NCBI GenBank assembly: GCA_001598975.1
Contig: BBXU01001084.1
Location: 1 to 27,656, forward strand
Direction: 5' to 3'
Source of the DNA: Parachlorella kessleri
Lineage: Eukaryota > Chlorophyta > Trebouxiophyceae > Chlorellales > Chlorellaceae
Length of the DNA: 27,656 bases
Numbering within the stretch: position 1 is the stretch's first letter; each line of letters opens with the position of its first letter. Positions 10,938 through 22,030 of this stretch are shown one piece after another. The translations under genes and the position numbers were made by a program. Below the pieces are notes generated by a model. The model saw only the letters and a list, made by a program, of their open reading frames with translations, did not search any database and was not told the origin of the DNA.

Positions 10938-10958
10938 CCATCTGGACGGTTTGAAACC
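10938..10958 (+). repeat. 21-base dispersed direct repeat, copy 1
   Basis: The word starting CCATCTGGACGG and ending TTTGAAACC is identical to 17771-17791, about 6.8 kb away. A perfect 21-base match is not expected by chance in a window this size. The flanks are unrelated. Confidence 0.8.
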
Positions 10959-11000
10959 CACTGGGCAGAGCATCCTAAATGTCACCGGACAATTTTGACG

Positions 11001-11020
11001 TTGGTTGGTTGGTTGGTTGG
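11001..11020 (+). repeat. (TTGG)5 microsatellite
   Basis: Five perfect tandem copies of TTGG are visible directly, in the amylase 3' flank. Confidence 0.95.
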
Positions 11021-11057
11021 ATGCGTCAAATACATTCCTGTAAGACAGTTAGTACAC

Positions 11058-11062
11058 TTACA
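11058..11062 (-). terminator. TGTAA poly(A) signal, amylase gene
   Basis: TGTAA on the gene strand, 72 bases after the amylase stop codon. Another lies at 10860-10856. Confidence 0.35.
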
Positions 11063-11133
11063 GGTGGCTATCTGCATCGCTATCGAGGGCCTGAACACAT
11101 GTGGAACTGCTCTCCGTCGTCACAGCTGTCAAG

Positions 11134-14100
11134 TCACTGCTGCTTTCTCTCCCAGACAGCGTAGTCCTGCCCCGAAGCAACCATAATCCAGGCCTTGCTG
11201 TCAGGCAGCAGCTGGCCCATGTCGTACCGCGGCCCCAGCTTGACCACCACCCTGCATGCCAGGCACCATTTTGCCATTAGCCAAATATCCGCATAGACAA
11301 GCATGAGGGCCCAAAAGGGCCAGAGATTCCCCATAAACAGCCATCCTTGGGATCTATTTGACCACAAGCGCAGCCGGGGCAGGCAGCTCACCCAACAAGG
11401 GCCACCGCCTTGTTCAAACTGCATCATCATACCTATCAGCCACCTTGCCCACGTAAATGTCCTTGTTTGCTTCCAGGATCTCCAGCTTGGAATCTGCAAC
11501 TATCCCATTGCGCTTGCGCACAGCCACCTGCGTTTAGCCAGAGACAAGGTTGGGGGCTGGCTAAGGTTGAGGCTGCAATTCAAACCTCCCGTAGGCTGCT
11601 GCAGTTGAAATCTAGTGCCATGCATCCTCCGCAAAAGCTGGTCTGGCGCCGTTGCAACAAGAAGTATCGTAGCATGTACTCAGGACAAGGTTAGCAGACG
11701 ATACTCACCAATTGGCTGATCTCATCCTCAAGCCCCCAGTTGAACATGTGCTCATAGAACACACAGGGGCTGCCAGGGTGGGTTAGGATTAAGGCATACC
11801 CCAACATGACATGATCCCGGGGCCAGGGCCAATGTTGCTGGGTGCTACCTACACCAAGGAAGACACTCCCATACAGTCTATCAGATGTGTCCTGGTGCTG
11901 TGGCTGCGTCTCAATGAAACGTTTACTGGGTCGTGCGGCTGCTTGGATCAATGGGGTTGCGCATGCCGCCACGGCCTGCTTAGGGTCGTGCATGCATGTT
12001 GCTGGAGCAGTTGCCGCAGGAGCATTCTGTGCCAACTCAGCTCCACTCCCACGACCACCACTAAATGCAACAGCGATACTACTAGTCTAGACATACACAC
12101 CTGTATCATGATTGTCCACAAAGGTGACTGCCTTTGTTGGGTTGACCCCCATGAGCCCCGGGCCCCTGCCCTGGCTCCCCCGCAGCCGGTCATACTCTGT
12201 GTGCTTGATGGCTTCCTGCACACCAATGCTGTCATCCTAGTGACCTAGTTCTGCAACCATCGCGCACCTCCCATCGTCCCTCAGCGGAGGAAGGGTAGCA
12301 TCACATTTCACCCAGCCCAGCTGGGGATCTCAAGTCACGCATGCTGCTTCTTCCTCAGCACCCCCACCCCCTCCAACGCACTCATACACCTCCCCCCTCT
12401 CAGGTGCAGGAGTACCAAACCTGGACGGCTCCTTTGGCGGGGAAGTCAAATAGGGCGCAGTACTTGGCCTGCTGCAGCCAGCCGCAGAGCGTATGTAGGG
12501 CCTGGTCCTGGTTGTACTCTAGGTGTGCGCCACTCCACCTGTAGGCAGGTACTGCTGATGTGGCGGCCAACACCTCCTGCCGGTGGTTCAAGCCCAAAAA
12601 GCCAGCGCCATGGCCTGTGCTACCTGCTTCCAAGCAGACCAGCACAGTGCTGCATAAATAGTTGACAAGCCCACAAGTTACCACCCGCGTATGACAGATC
12701 TATGTCATGTCAATCCCGTGACAGAGCTGGCATGGCGGGGGTTTGGCTAAGTTCTGGCTGCTTCCAAGGACTTGGGTTGTGCACTTACCGGAGGTCCACA
12801 AAGTACTCCCCCACACACCAGGCTTCCGTGCCAAGGGTCCGCTCTACATACCTGCAGGACCCATGCACGCTGCATCTCAGTGCCATGATCACAGCACAAG
12901 AGCTTCAGGCTTAAAAGCCAGCATTAGGCAGTACCCAGGCAGGATGGCACTTCCAGCCAGGAACACTGCACACAAGTTGGCTGACCACACAAGCATCCCC
13001 ACCTGGTACATGACACAGGTGCTGGCTGGGGAGCTAGTCAAGCCCCACCTACTCTGCAGTGTATTTGGGTGCGTAGCCCCGCACGAAGTCGAAGCGCCAG
13101 CCCCGGAAGCCTATCCAGTCCCGCAGGTAGCATCCCATCCAGTCCACTAAGCTGTCCCGTAGCTCCTTGTTGGTGTGGTCAAGGTCTGCACATCACAACG
13201 AGCCCCACTTTCCAAGCTTAGCTCAGCTGTGGCCGTCCAGTAATGCAGGCACGCATGCAGACTCTGCCTTCCTCATTTTCCCAGCAGCTCCTACATCCAC
13301 TGGGACCTCTGCAAGCACCGCACCGAAAGTCTTTGATACGTGCAAAGCGAGCAAAGTTCCCTTAAGTTGCTTGCCTGGAGCGGGGCCATAGTCATCCCCT
13401 GTGTCCGGCTGCCCAGTTCCATGGTAGTCAGGATCATTGCTCTGAGCAGTGCAGGAAAAGAGGGGCGTTGCTAGAAGCGTAGCTAAGCAGCTGCCAGAGA
13501 GTAGTCTTGCATGGTACAGCAAGCTGTACATCCATATGGCCACTAGTTTGTGGCGCTTCCTCACAGTCAGGCGACCCTGCCAAGGGCTCTAGTACTGTTC
13601 ACACGAAAAGCATGTCAGTTGGAATGGGCATTCAGGGACTGTGCACTTCAGGACCACAGCTCCTCCAAGTTGCATTGCAAGTGCCATGCCTAGCGCTGAC
13701 TAAGTTGAGCAAAGGTGGCGCCTGACGCCCCGTTCCCAGCAGAGTAGCCAAGCCCAGAAACCAGGCGACTGGCTTACTGTGATGGCCCACTTTCCCCAGT
13801 CAATCCTTTTGCCGCGGTGGTCTACATCGTCCCTGCAGAAACGCACACTGCTGTGTAATGGCGCCGGCCAGGTAACACACCGTGCTATAGCCGGCAGCAG
13901 CCCAGACCAAGCGTGACAGTGGTGTGCACGGGTAAGCTAGCGTAAAGCCAGCACATTCGAGGGCACCGTGTAGGCCGTTTGAGTCCCGCAGCACTCCCAG
14001 CCAAGCAGCGGCACCAAGCATGGACACCCCGACCACACCTGTAGCGAGTCCACCGGCCCTCATCATCCTTCTCATCAGCCGACCTGTGATTTATGACGAT

Positions 14101-15232
14101 GTCGGCCACTGCACCCAGCTGGTAGCAGGAGGATGTCTCTGCTGGCTCGAACACCTTTGTGCTGTTAAGTTACACCCTCTTTATGGCCAGGTTCCAGGCA
14201 AGCTTAACAGCTTTGTGAGGGGAAGACGGGAATTGCAAGGGCGACAGCACGCAGTGTCCGCACCTGGCCTGATCCCTGCGTCGAGTAATGCTCGGTTAAG
14301 GTCTATCAGCTCATCCCGGCTCCCATACTTGCTGTTCAGGTTGTACAGCTGCCCTGTGGTTCCAACAAACTGGGCTTTATGTCAGACGGTCGCCCCTACT
14401 AGGATTAGGGTCACACAGGCAGAGCCAGGCGCACCCATACATAGATTCACCCAGCACTAGGAATGAAGCTGGGAAAAGGGTTTGTAGCTAGAGCATCTGC
14501 ACCTGGTAGGTAGCCCTGTGCGGAAACTGACTGCGAGGGTGGTGGCAGCCAGACATGTGTGAAGCCGGCCGCCTGCAGGGATTCAGCACCGTGCGTCTTG
14601 TGGCAGGGAACTTCATCAGACTATATGCAAGTAAGGCAGCGCAGATGATGGTGGGTGCCTCCACCTAACAGAACAGTTGGCGTGATTTGGAGGCCCAGTT
14701 GCTTACCTTCATGGCCGGCACCTTGTCCTTCAACGCAGCCCACCATGACTTGCCACCGCTCCCTTTCCAGCTCTCCCAGCCAAACCCTGCGACATGATAG
14801 CGGGGAAGTCGTCCTGCCCCGCACAGCTCTTTCCCATGCAGGAGAAAGACACTGCTGCCTCGAGGTACCAAACCCAGGAAAAATAGGAAGAGTATACACC
14901 CCCCCCTGGTGCATACCTTGCAGGAGCAGTGTTTCTGTCAACTTGAGCTTGGGCAGCTTGCTGTCATCCAGGACGGGTAGCGTGGCAGCCCTGCACCCAC
15001 AATAGGAGCAAGCTGAAAAAAAAACTCAGGTGGGCTGGGATTACATTGCATGTCAGCCGAAAACCTCCCAGAGGGCTTGGTTTCCCTACCTCCCTTGGCC
15101 TGTTGCCTGGCTGTGACACTGTATGGCCAACTGCCCAGGGCGCCTCCTTAGGTGGCTGATTGGCTGGAAGGTCAAGGGCAACTGCACTGTCACACCATGA
15201 TTGGTCTCAAGTGAGTAGCTGCGCCCAAACAT
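11134..15232 (-). CDS. AMY: Alpha-amylase (GH13), probably plastid-targeted
   Basis: An endo-acting enzyme that hydrolyses alpha-1,4 bonds of starch. Fifteen inferred exons (minus): 15232-15090, 14990-14917, 14786-14707, 14572-14503, 14353-14264, 14108-14039, 13832-13778, 13441-13375, 13185-13053, 12851-12789, 12538-12421, 12215-12101, 11848-11709, 11527-11433, 11251-11134; phases agree throughout, 476 residues. ATG 15232 has an in-frame TGA just upstream. Residues 1-50 are basic and Ser/Gln-rich ([13 protein letters not shown]), which suggests a plastid transit peptide. The barrel begins LLLQGFGWESW. Region I is DIVINH (155-160), the nucleophile Asp249 (GWRFDFVRG), the acid/base Glu276 (WCVGEYF) and the third acid Asp358 (FVDNHD), so catalysis should be intact. 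[17 protein letters not shown] and the C-terminal beta domain ending SGQDYAVWE match plant-type amylases. The intron after exon 8 has a GC donor. A cytosolic or secreted form cannot be excluded. Confidence 0.95.
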
Positions 15233-15971
15233 AGGAGCCCTCTGACTCTCTCATGCACTGGATCGAGAACTGAGACTCCGAGGAGAACTGTTGCTTATCG
15301 GACTGCACTCATTGAACTTGAAGCCGGATCAACAGAATTTTGTAAGGTGGGTTCGCAATGCTGCTGACGGGGCGAGGATGGCGCGGAGGCGCGCAGGAAA
15401 TGAGGAGCCACACAGAGCGAGATGGGTCCTTCAGTTGATTCCGACCTTTTGTAGCAGTTGTGGACCTCGAACATGATTGCACCAAACATGACCTAGCACA
15501 TAACTATGACGGTGGGGTAGAGGCCCACCCTAGGGGCCGCCAGTAACCAGTAACAGAAGTACAGCCATATGCACCAGCATCAAGCCTTGCATTTAGCCAG
15601 CTTCAGAGATAAGGTAGCAGCTCAGGCACCCATCAAACTGTAACGCGCCTTATAAAACAAAATTGTCCTAAACCATTATCACAGACGATTGCATATATAG
15701 CTCGGATGACAAACATGGCCCCCGAGGAAGTGATGGAGTGTTACAAGAATAAAGGTGGCCAGACAAAAACAAAACCATCTGTTGACGCACTGCAGCACCA
15801 CAGTCACGGGTCAGTACCATCCCCGGCCCCGACATGGCCATCCAAGCTGCTCACTGCCACACTTCCAGGCTACATGCTCTCAGATACAAGCGACTGCGCT
15901 ACAGCCCTGCCACTGCTGCCTCCTGTCGTTTCGAACAAGTTCACTTACTGTTCAGCTGCTGTTGCCCCAGT
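15233..15971. other. Intergenic region upstream of amylase, downstream of Rieske gene
   Basis: These 739 bases hold the Rieske-gene 3' UTR (TGTAA on the minus strand at 15745-15741) and the amylase promoter and 5' UTR. A minus-strand open frame at 15489-15295 (64 codons) lies 62 bases above the amylase ATG and may be a uORF. A TATATA (around 15694) and a TTATAAAA (around 15650) are present but cannot be assigned. Confidence 0.45.
15741..15745 (-). terminator. TGTAA poly(A) signal, Rieske gene
   Basis: TGTAA on the gene strand 227 bases after the stop codon at 15974-15972. Confidence 0.35.
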
Positions 15972-17520
15972 TCAATCCATATCCATGTCCTCCAGCCCAG
16001 CAGCTGCCACAGTTCTTGCGGGCTGCTGGGGCTGCTGCTGGCTGCGCCACATGTCATGCAGCGTGCGCTGCGTCTGAGGAGGCTGTGCACCCAGCCCGCT
16101 CTGGCTGGCGGCGGCGCGCGGCACTCCCGCCAACCCACGTGGCTGGGGCGGGTCAGCCATGGGTGGGGGCTTGTAGTTCTGCAGGATGGCAGCCCTGGCA
16201 CGAGCGGAGCGGAACTGGATGTGGCCTTGCATCTGTGCCTGCAGAACACCATATCGTGCCCCATGTCAGCCATTACTACTTAGGACTTATGAACACGCAC
16301 CCTCGCCTGATACCTCAGGCTTCCAGACAAAGTTGTGCTGTTTGAGATCAAGCACTTACGCAACGCACCACATACACAAGGCGACCTCATGACTACTGCC
16401 AAGAGTAGTTCAAGTGGCTTCCCATGCCAAGTGCCATACCTGCCCGCGCGGTCGCTGCTCTAGCTGCTGCTGAGGCTGCTCCTCCTCACGTGCCGGCGAC
16501 TGCGACAGCTTAACCTCAGCATATGGCTCCAGGTGTGGCGGCGTCGACGGCTGGCTAGATGAGACCGCACCAAAAAGGCCAAAATTCTGCCGCGGAGGTG
16601 TGTTGAGAGCCTGCTTCTGCAGCGCCCAGATGTTGTATCTATCGCTGGGCAGAGCCTGCTCCTGCTGCGGGGCGTCAGGGATGTAGACCCTGCACAGAGT
16701 GTCCAACGTCAGATATACCCCAGTACAGGGCAGCCCCCCAAGTAACAGCAAAGCAGTGGCGTCAAGCTTTAAGCAAACCTATGGCAGACGGAACAAGTAC
16801 ACTGGGCGGTGCGATCTGTGCCAGCTTTGCTACTCACTGGACTTTGTCGCCATCGGAGAAGACCTGGTAGATGCGCTGCTTTTGATCAGAGCTGCTGCAG
16901 GCGCCGCCGCACAGGTCAGTCTCTATGCGGTGGCCGGTGCGCATATCAATCTGCAGACAAGAAGAAACCCAGGATATCCTTCCTGACTATATTAGGGGCA
17001 GGGTTGTTGAGCCTCGCCGCAGTGTGGCTACCTGGCAGTCAAGCTGGCACCGACGACCACCGCTGCAGCTTACCCGGTGGCGATGCGCCGGGCAGATGAT
17101 ACACGGATGCACACTGATGTCCTCAAGGTCGCCCTCATATAGCGAGTATCCCATATGGTAACAGTGGGCGTCCATGCAGTAGACTTCCTGCGCAAGGTAA
17201 GAGTTTGTGGCTGGTCAGTACGCATAAGGCGTTGAGCCGCCGCGTGCAACGTAATCCTCTGAGCTAGCACTCCAGCAGCCAGTGTCTGTGATCAGCTGCC
17301 CTGCTAGACTAAGGTCTGGTCACGTCCCCACAGTACTAACCCCGTTGTGGCGAGTGAGCAGCAGCTTGCGGCCCGCAACCTCCTACAGCGCAAAGACTAA
17401 CAGGTAACGGCTTCAGCGAAAGATGCTGGCTACTTTGGAGCCTAATCTGCCCTAACTGACCTTTACGACCTTCTGCCCCTCCCCAAACTCGGGGGCACGG
17501 CCTACTGTCACCGCCACCAT
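15972..17520 (-). CDS. RFESD: Rieske [2Fe-2S] domain protein (RFESD-like) with C-terminal extension
   Basis: A small Rieske iron-sulfur protein resembling animal RFESD, whose function is not established. Inferred exons (minus): 17520-17461, 17382-17341, 17187-17074, 16950-16838, 16689-16440, 16238-15972; phases agree, 281 residues. There is no evident targeting sequence. The Rieske ligands are Cys43-x-His45 (HCYHMGYSL) and Cys66-x2-His69 (CIICPAH), all four present; the GDLEDI segment between them and KQRIYQVF after them match the family. The classic proline of the CPWH box is kept but Trp is replaced by Ala68. Residues ~125-281 form a low-complexity tail rich in Pro, Gln and Ser that includes ALPSDRYNIWALQKQALN, then QRTLHDMW (250-257) and an acidic DMDMD end. 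Animal RFESD is much shorter (about 157 residues). The tail shows no known domain. It diverges from the MATE gene. Confidence 0.87.
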
Positions 17521-17804
17521 GGTGAAAGATGAGTGCCGATAACAAATGGAGGAAGTTGTCAAGACAGCCAGCTCACTCTTCATAACATGACAGCATGGCG
17601 CCAAGGAAGGACAGAGCCCAAAGGGGTCTTGGACAACCTGTCAGTGGTGTTGATCTGTGCCATTTTGTAGGACGAGGGGCTCAGTGCTCGGTTGGCGACC
17701 ATGTGGTCGGTGATGGCAACCTAGGGACCTGGGAAAACTGGTGTTGGGAGACCCTTGCAAGGTTGTTAACCCATCTGGACGGTTTGAAACCTTTTATCCC
17801 GCAC
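17521..17804. promoter_or_regulatory. Divergent intergenic segment between Rieske and MATE genes
   Basis: This 284-base stretch should carry both promoters. On the plus strand it stays open in frame with the MATE start back to an ATG at 17595, so part could instead be N-terminal coding sequence. It ends with the second copy of the 21-base repeat, 13 bases before the chosen MATE ATG. Confidence 0.4.
17771..17791 (+). repeat. 21-base dispersed direct repeat, copy 2
   Basis: This copy is identical to 10938-10958 and lies just before the MATE start codon. If the upstream in-frame ATG (17595) is used, it would be translated as the HLDGLKP-type stretch. Confidence 0.8.
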
Positions 17805-20800
17805 ATGGAGGAGGCACACGCTCTAGCCCCTGCCTCCCCTGGAGGTCAAGGCCTTCAGGAGGTGGAGTCAGGGCTTACCGAGCCCCTGCTGGCCATGCCA
17901 CTTGAACAGGTCCTTGCTACACCAACTCAAGAGGCTTACAGGTAGGAGAAAAAAATTGGTGCTTCAGGGCATTGGCAACATGCTGCACAGGCTCACCAGG
18001 CTAAACACACGTGCTCTACTTCGCTGCAGGCTTTTGAGTCTCGGCTGGCCAATAGTGGTCGAAGAAGTGATAACGTTTGGCAGCACAGTCATTGCGATAG
18101 GCATTGTGGGCCGCCTGGGCCCTCTCCAGCTTAGTATTTTCTCGTTGGCCCGCTCAGTCACAAACATCACAGGTAAGGGGCCCGCTGCAGTGCTTGGGTC
18201 TGCTCTGGCTGCTAATGGGGTTTTATTAGCCCCTTTTATGAGTTCCTTACGCAGGGCCGCACCTGAGAGTTAGCCCAATGAACAATTGTCGAGGCTCGTG
18301 CACTGGCTGCAGGTCTGTCGTTCCTAGTGGGCGCGACAGGCGGCATTGATACCTTCTGCTCCCAAACACATGGTGCTGGGACTTACCGGCAGGTGGGCTC
18401 CTTGTAATAATGTGCCAAAGCAGGCTGGCCTACATATAGCAGCTCTAGAAGGAAGATGGGCCAGAGGCTGACGGCAAGCCATCAGAAGTGGTCGGTTGGC
18501 CACTGCACAAAGTACATGACCTTCGTCTTTGGTGCCTCAGTTGTCAGCCAGCTGGGGCATGCGGTCTTACCTACATACCAAATCTGGCACTTCCTGTGCA
18601 CGTGACCAGAATGGTGCTCATGGCTGATTGAGAGTAGAGGGGGGCCTGCCTGGTCTTACACTGCCGCGGTTGCATGCAACACACAGCAGCAGCTTATGTG
18701 ACTGCAGCCGACATGCTGGTTGTTGCAGGTGGGAGTTGCCCTCCAGCGGGGTATCTACATAACCTTAGTAGCCTGCCTCCCGGTGCTGCTGCTCTACACG
18801 CAAGCAGATCGGCTGCTAGCACTACTGGGGCAAGACCCAGACATAGCCAAGGCTGCGGGGCGGTACATTCGCCTGTACAGCCCAGTGCTGCCGCTCCATG
18901 GGGTGGTGCTCTGCATCTACAGGTACCTACTGGCGCAGGTGAGTCATTTGCATGTGGGTAGCATCTGCCCCTGGCCGCTATGTGACGCAATGGGTAGGGA
19001 AGGGATATGGGCAAGCAGCCCAGAGTAGCTCCTGGGGTTGTGCTGCATGGACTGAGACACCCGTGCATGACCTTTCTAATACTGAAGGGCAGCTCTGAAT
19101 GTATTTGTATGCCTATATTCGCCGCCTTTTATGTCCCGCAGGGTGCTGCAGCATATGTGATGGTCGCGGGTGCAGTGTTCTTTGCAGCCACCGGCCCCAT
19201 CAACTCGCTTCTGATTTTCAAGTTGGGCCTCGGCCTGGATGGCTCTGCCCTGGCAGCTGTAGCCTGCGATGTGGTATACCTGGTGGTGCTGATACTGCTG
19301 GCTGCCTACCACAACCTCTCCAAGCCGCCGCATATCAGGTGTGTGTTGACCGAGTGTAAGTGATGAATGCTGCAATGCACTGCTGTGCTGGAGAGCATGC
19401 ACAACCCTGCAGCTGCTCACAATCGCATGCTGTCTCTTGTCCTTCCAACTTGGTCCTGTATGCTGTCAGTGCCACCTGCCGTCGAGGCAGCACGCATGGC
19501 TGCAGAGTCAGCGAGAATTTTGGGACCTCCGGTTTGAACAGGGCATGGTGGTTGGGCCAATGTCCTGTTTTTTATCAGCACTGGGCTAACCTGTGCGGGA
19601 TGTTCTCCCTGCAGACCCTGGCAGGGCTGGAGCTGGGAGGCATTCCTCCACTGGGGCCCTTACTTGAAAGTGGTGGTTGCCAGCATCGCGATGGTAGTCC
19701 TGGACTGGTAAGCGGAGTAACAATGGACAGCAGGGGCCCTGGCACGGCGCTGCTTGGCTTTTGCAGTGCAACGCAGCATGCCATGACAGCCATTGTGGCA
19801 GTGTGCAAGGCATTCGAGTGCTGGCTTGTCCTGAGAGCTCCTCTGGCTGTGCTGCAGGTGGATTGCTGACGTGGCAACCTTGCTGGGTGGTGAGTTAGTT
19901 ACGAGTAAAGTAGTAGCAGCCTTTGCATGCCATACCCCTGCTCGTTAGTTGGCGGGAGGCTAGCAGTGACACAAAAGACACGGTGCGAGCATTTGTGCCT
20001 GGCTCACTCCTTACAGGCATGTTGCCGGACCCCGAGACTTCCCTGGCAGCCATGGGGTGAGCTTGGCTGTGCTCTGTTGCAGTGTGCCTGCATTTTGCTC
20101 GTACTGTGACAGCCAGCGTGTCCTGTTATGTATATATACCGGTATGGCCTTTAGGTCGCACACCTGGCTGGGATGCCACCTCCTCAGGAAAACCTCCACA
20201 GCAAGCATTATGTGCTGGCGTCGATGCTGCAGAATTTTGTATAACTTGAATGCTCTCATATTCATGCTACCCTTTGGCCTTGCCTTCGCTGTGTGCGCCC
20301 GCATTGGAGCCTGCCTAGGTGCTGGGCAGTACAAGCTGGCCAAGCTGTCAGCAGAGGTGGGTTGCTTACCTGTACATGTGCAGTAACGACTATTGCGTTG
20401 GCACAGCCATGCTACAAACGGCTGGTGAGGCATAAATGTCCCCAGACGGATTTTCCTGCCTGTCATTGTCTTTTGATGGTGCTTGACATGCGGCGTTAGT
20501 TTCGTCAAAAATAGCACACATCATGTGTGCACTGATGTTGTTGCGATAGTCCGCTACAGTCTGCTACTGCATGAGCAGGCACCCTGCATCACCAGTGCCA
20601 GGAACCGGTGCGCTTGCTACTTGCAGTGGGCTGTTGAGGCCCTCTACTACACATCAGGGGTGGCAGCACCAACCTCCCCTCGCTGTGCGCCCGCTTCCTG
20701 CAGGTTGGCACGGGCATGGCTTTGTCCTTTATGGTTATAGGAGCAGTGGTGCTGCTCATAGCCCGTGATAGTATAGCTCGGCCTTTCACCCATGATGAGG

Positions 20801-21645
20801 ATGTCTTGGCAGCTGCCGCAAGAATAGCTCCAGCCATGGCGGTGGGGCTCATAGGTAAGCGTGCTGTGCTTGGAGGGCTGCCGTGTATGGGTGCTGGGGA
20901 GGCAAGTGCGTGCCTGGTTAAGGCCCCCGTCCTGCTTGGCTGAGGGCGGAACTTGTGGTCATGTTGCCAATCAATGTCGGCCGGGCCCACCTGGCGGGGC
21001 AGCTGATGTCGAGTAGAAAGGGGCCTTTGACAGCGGTACTCAGCGACCTGCTCGGCATGCACAGTATCTTCATCGTCGGTATGAGATTGCCCAAGTAGTG
21101 CTTTTGGCGCCTGATGCTGCAGCCGCTGCTGCCACGGCCGTGCAACTGGGCGTAATGCGTGGTTGCGGCAGGCAGAAGTATGGCGCGCTTGTCAACTTTT
21201 TTGCCAACTGGGTGCTGGGCCTTCCCCTTCTGATTCTTCTGGCTTTCAAGCTCAAGCTTGGGGTGGCAGGTGAGGAAGATACATGCCTATGCGGTGAATT
21301 GCCACGTCCCATTGCAGAGGTTGTCTTGCCAGGGTGGCTGGTTGCACTAGCAGGTCAGTGCATGGGCACTTGGCTGCCCAGCCTCTCTGCCGCCATTGGC
21401 TGCCGGCTGCTGTGGCTGTGGGCTGCATGTGCGGGTTTTGTATTCCAACACCCTGAGCGGGCCTTTCTAGGCTCAGCCATTGTTTCCGTCGACCCTTCCC
21501 ACCACATGCAGGCCTCTGGTGGGGCCAGTGCATTGCCAACTACGTCCAGGCAATGGTTTTGGCCCTCATGGTGGCACGTTTCGACTGGACACACGAGTCC
21601 AGGCGGGCTGGCAGGCTAGTGAGGCGATTATCCCAGAGGGAGTGA
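17805..21645 (+). CDS. MATE-family cation/organic-compound antiporter
   Basis: A multidrug and toxic-compound extrusion transporter that exports organic compounds in exchange for H+ or Na+. Twelve inferred exons: 17805-17941, 18030-18172, 18313-18392, 18729-18938, 19142-19338, 19615-19707, 19858-19889, 20017-20056, 20233-20356, 20704-20854, 21123-21269, 21512-21645; phases agree, 495 residues, the usual eukaryotic MATE length. A short hydrophilic N-terminus precedes twelve expected helices in two halves. First half: LSLGWPIVVEEVITFGSTV, GLSFLVGATGGIDTFCSQTHG (split), then LLGQDPDIAKAAGRYIRLY and GPINSLLIFKLGLGLDGSAL. Second half: WGPYLKVVVASIAMVVLDWW, MLPFGLAFAVCARIGACLGA, QLGVMRGCGRQKYGALVN, and GLWWGQC near the C-terminus. 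Two exons are tiny (32 and 40 bases). An in-frame ATG at 17595 could add 70 residues, but they do not look conserved. Substrate and membrane (plasma, vacuole or plastid) cannot be read from the sequence. Confidence 0.93.
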
Positions 21646-21750
21646 ACATATGCCATGCATGTCATGGCTACTTGGCGGCATGGGGTGGGTTGGTAGGGAA
21701 GCTGCAGGTCACATGCCATTCTTAATCTGGCGTGACTGGTTCTTTGGCTG

Positions 21751-21784
21751 CATGATACTATAGTGCTCATGATACTAGAGTGCT
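21751..21784 (+). repeat. 17-base tandem duplication
   Basis: Two adjacent copies of CATGATACTAKAGTGCT (K is T in the first copy, G in the second) differ at one base. Confidence 0.85.
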
Positions 21785-21999
21785 CAAGCTATTCAGTGAT
21801 CACGACCAGCATTTGTAGTAGCTGCAGGCGCACCATTCCGTCAACATGTTATTCCATACGTTGATGTGGTTGCACTGCCCTTGTGATCTTGACATGTGTA
21901 CTCTATGGGTGGTTGGCGGGTCCATGAAAGAGCCTGTGTGTGTCTCGTCTGGTATGGGCTCTCTACGGGATGCATCGCAATTGCTGCATCGACATAGAT

Positions 22000-22004
22000 T
22001 GTAA
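22000..22004 (+). terminator. TGTAA poly(A) signal, MATE gene
   Basis: TGTAA lies 355 bases after the MATE stop and directly before a perfect inverted repeat. Confidence 0.35.
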
Positions 22005-22008
22005 TGTT

Positions 22009-22030
22009 GCACCTCACTCAAATGAGGTGC
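22009..22030. repeat. Perfect 8-base inverted repeat (hairpin)
   Basis: GCACCTCA and TGAGGTGC are exact reverse complements separated by six bases, forming a stable small stem-loop. It begins four bases after a TGTAA element, so it may sit at the transcript end. Confidence 0.7.

Larger units (their letters stand above)
10491..11133. other. Intergenic region between amylase 3' end and GhrA-like 5' end
   Basis: Both flanking genes are on the minus strand, so this holds the amylase 3' UTR and the GhrA promoter. It contains minus-strand TGTAA elements (11062-11058 and 10860-10856), a five-unit TTGG microsatellite and one copy of a 21-base dispersed repeat. No gene is recognisable. Confidence 0.5.

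Noticed and set aside
15295..15489. A 64-codon minus-strand frame as the first exon of the amylase.
   Set aside because: It ends in a stop before the amylase ATG and has no convincing donor in frame, while ATG 15232 leads directly into the conserved protein.
15755..16345. A 196-codon plus-strand open frame.
   Set aside because: It is antisense to the last exon and final intron of the Rieske gene; it lacks family features and its composition reflects the GC-rich minus-strand codons.
17595..17804. An in-frame upstream ATG that would extend the MATE protein by 70 residues.
   Set aside because: The extra residues do not resemble MATE N-termini or a clear targeting peptide, and the stretch is needed as promoter for a divergent gene; kept only as an alternative.
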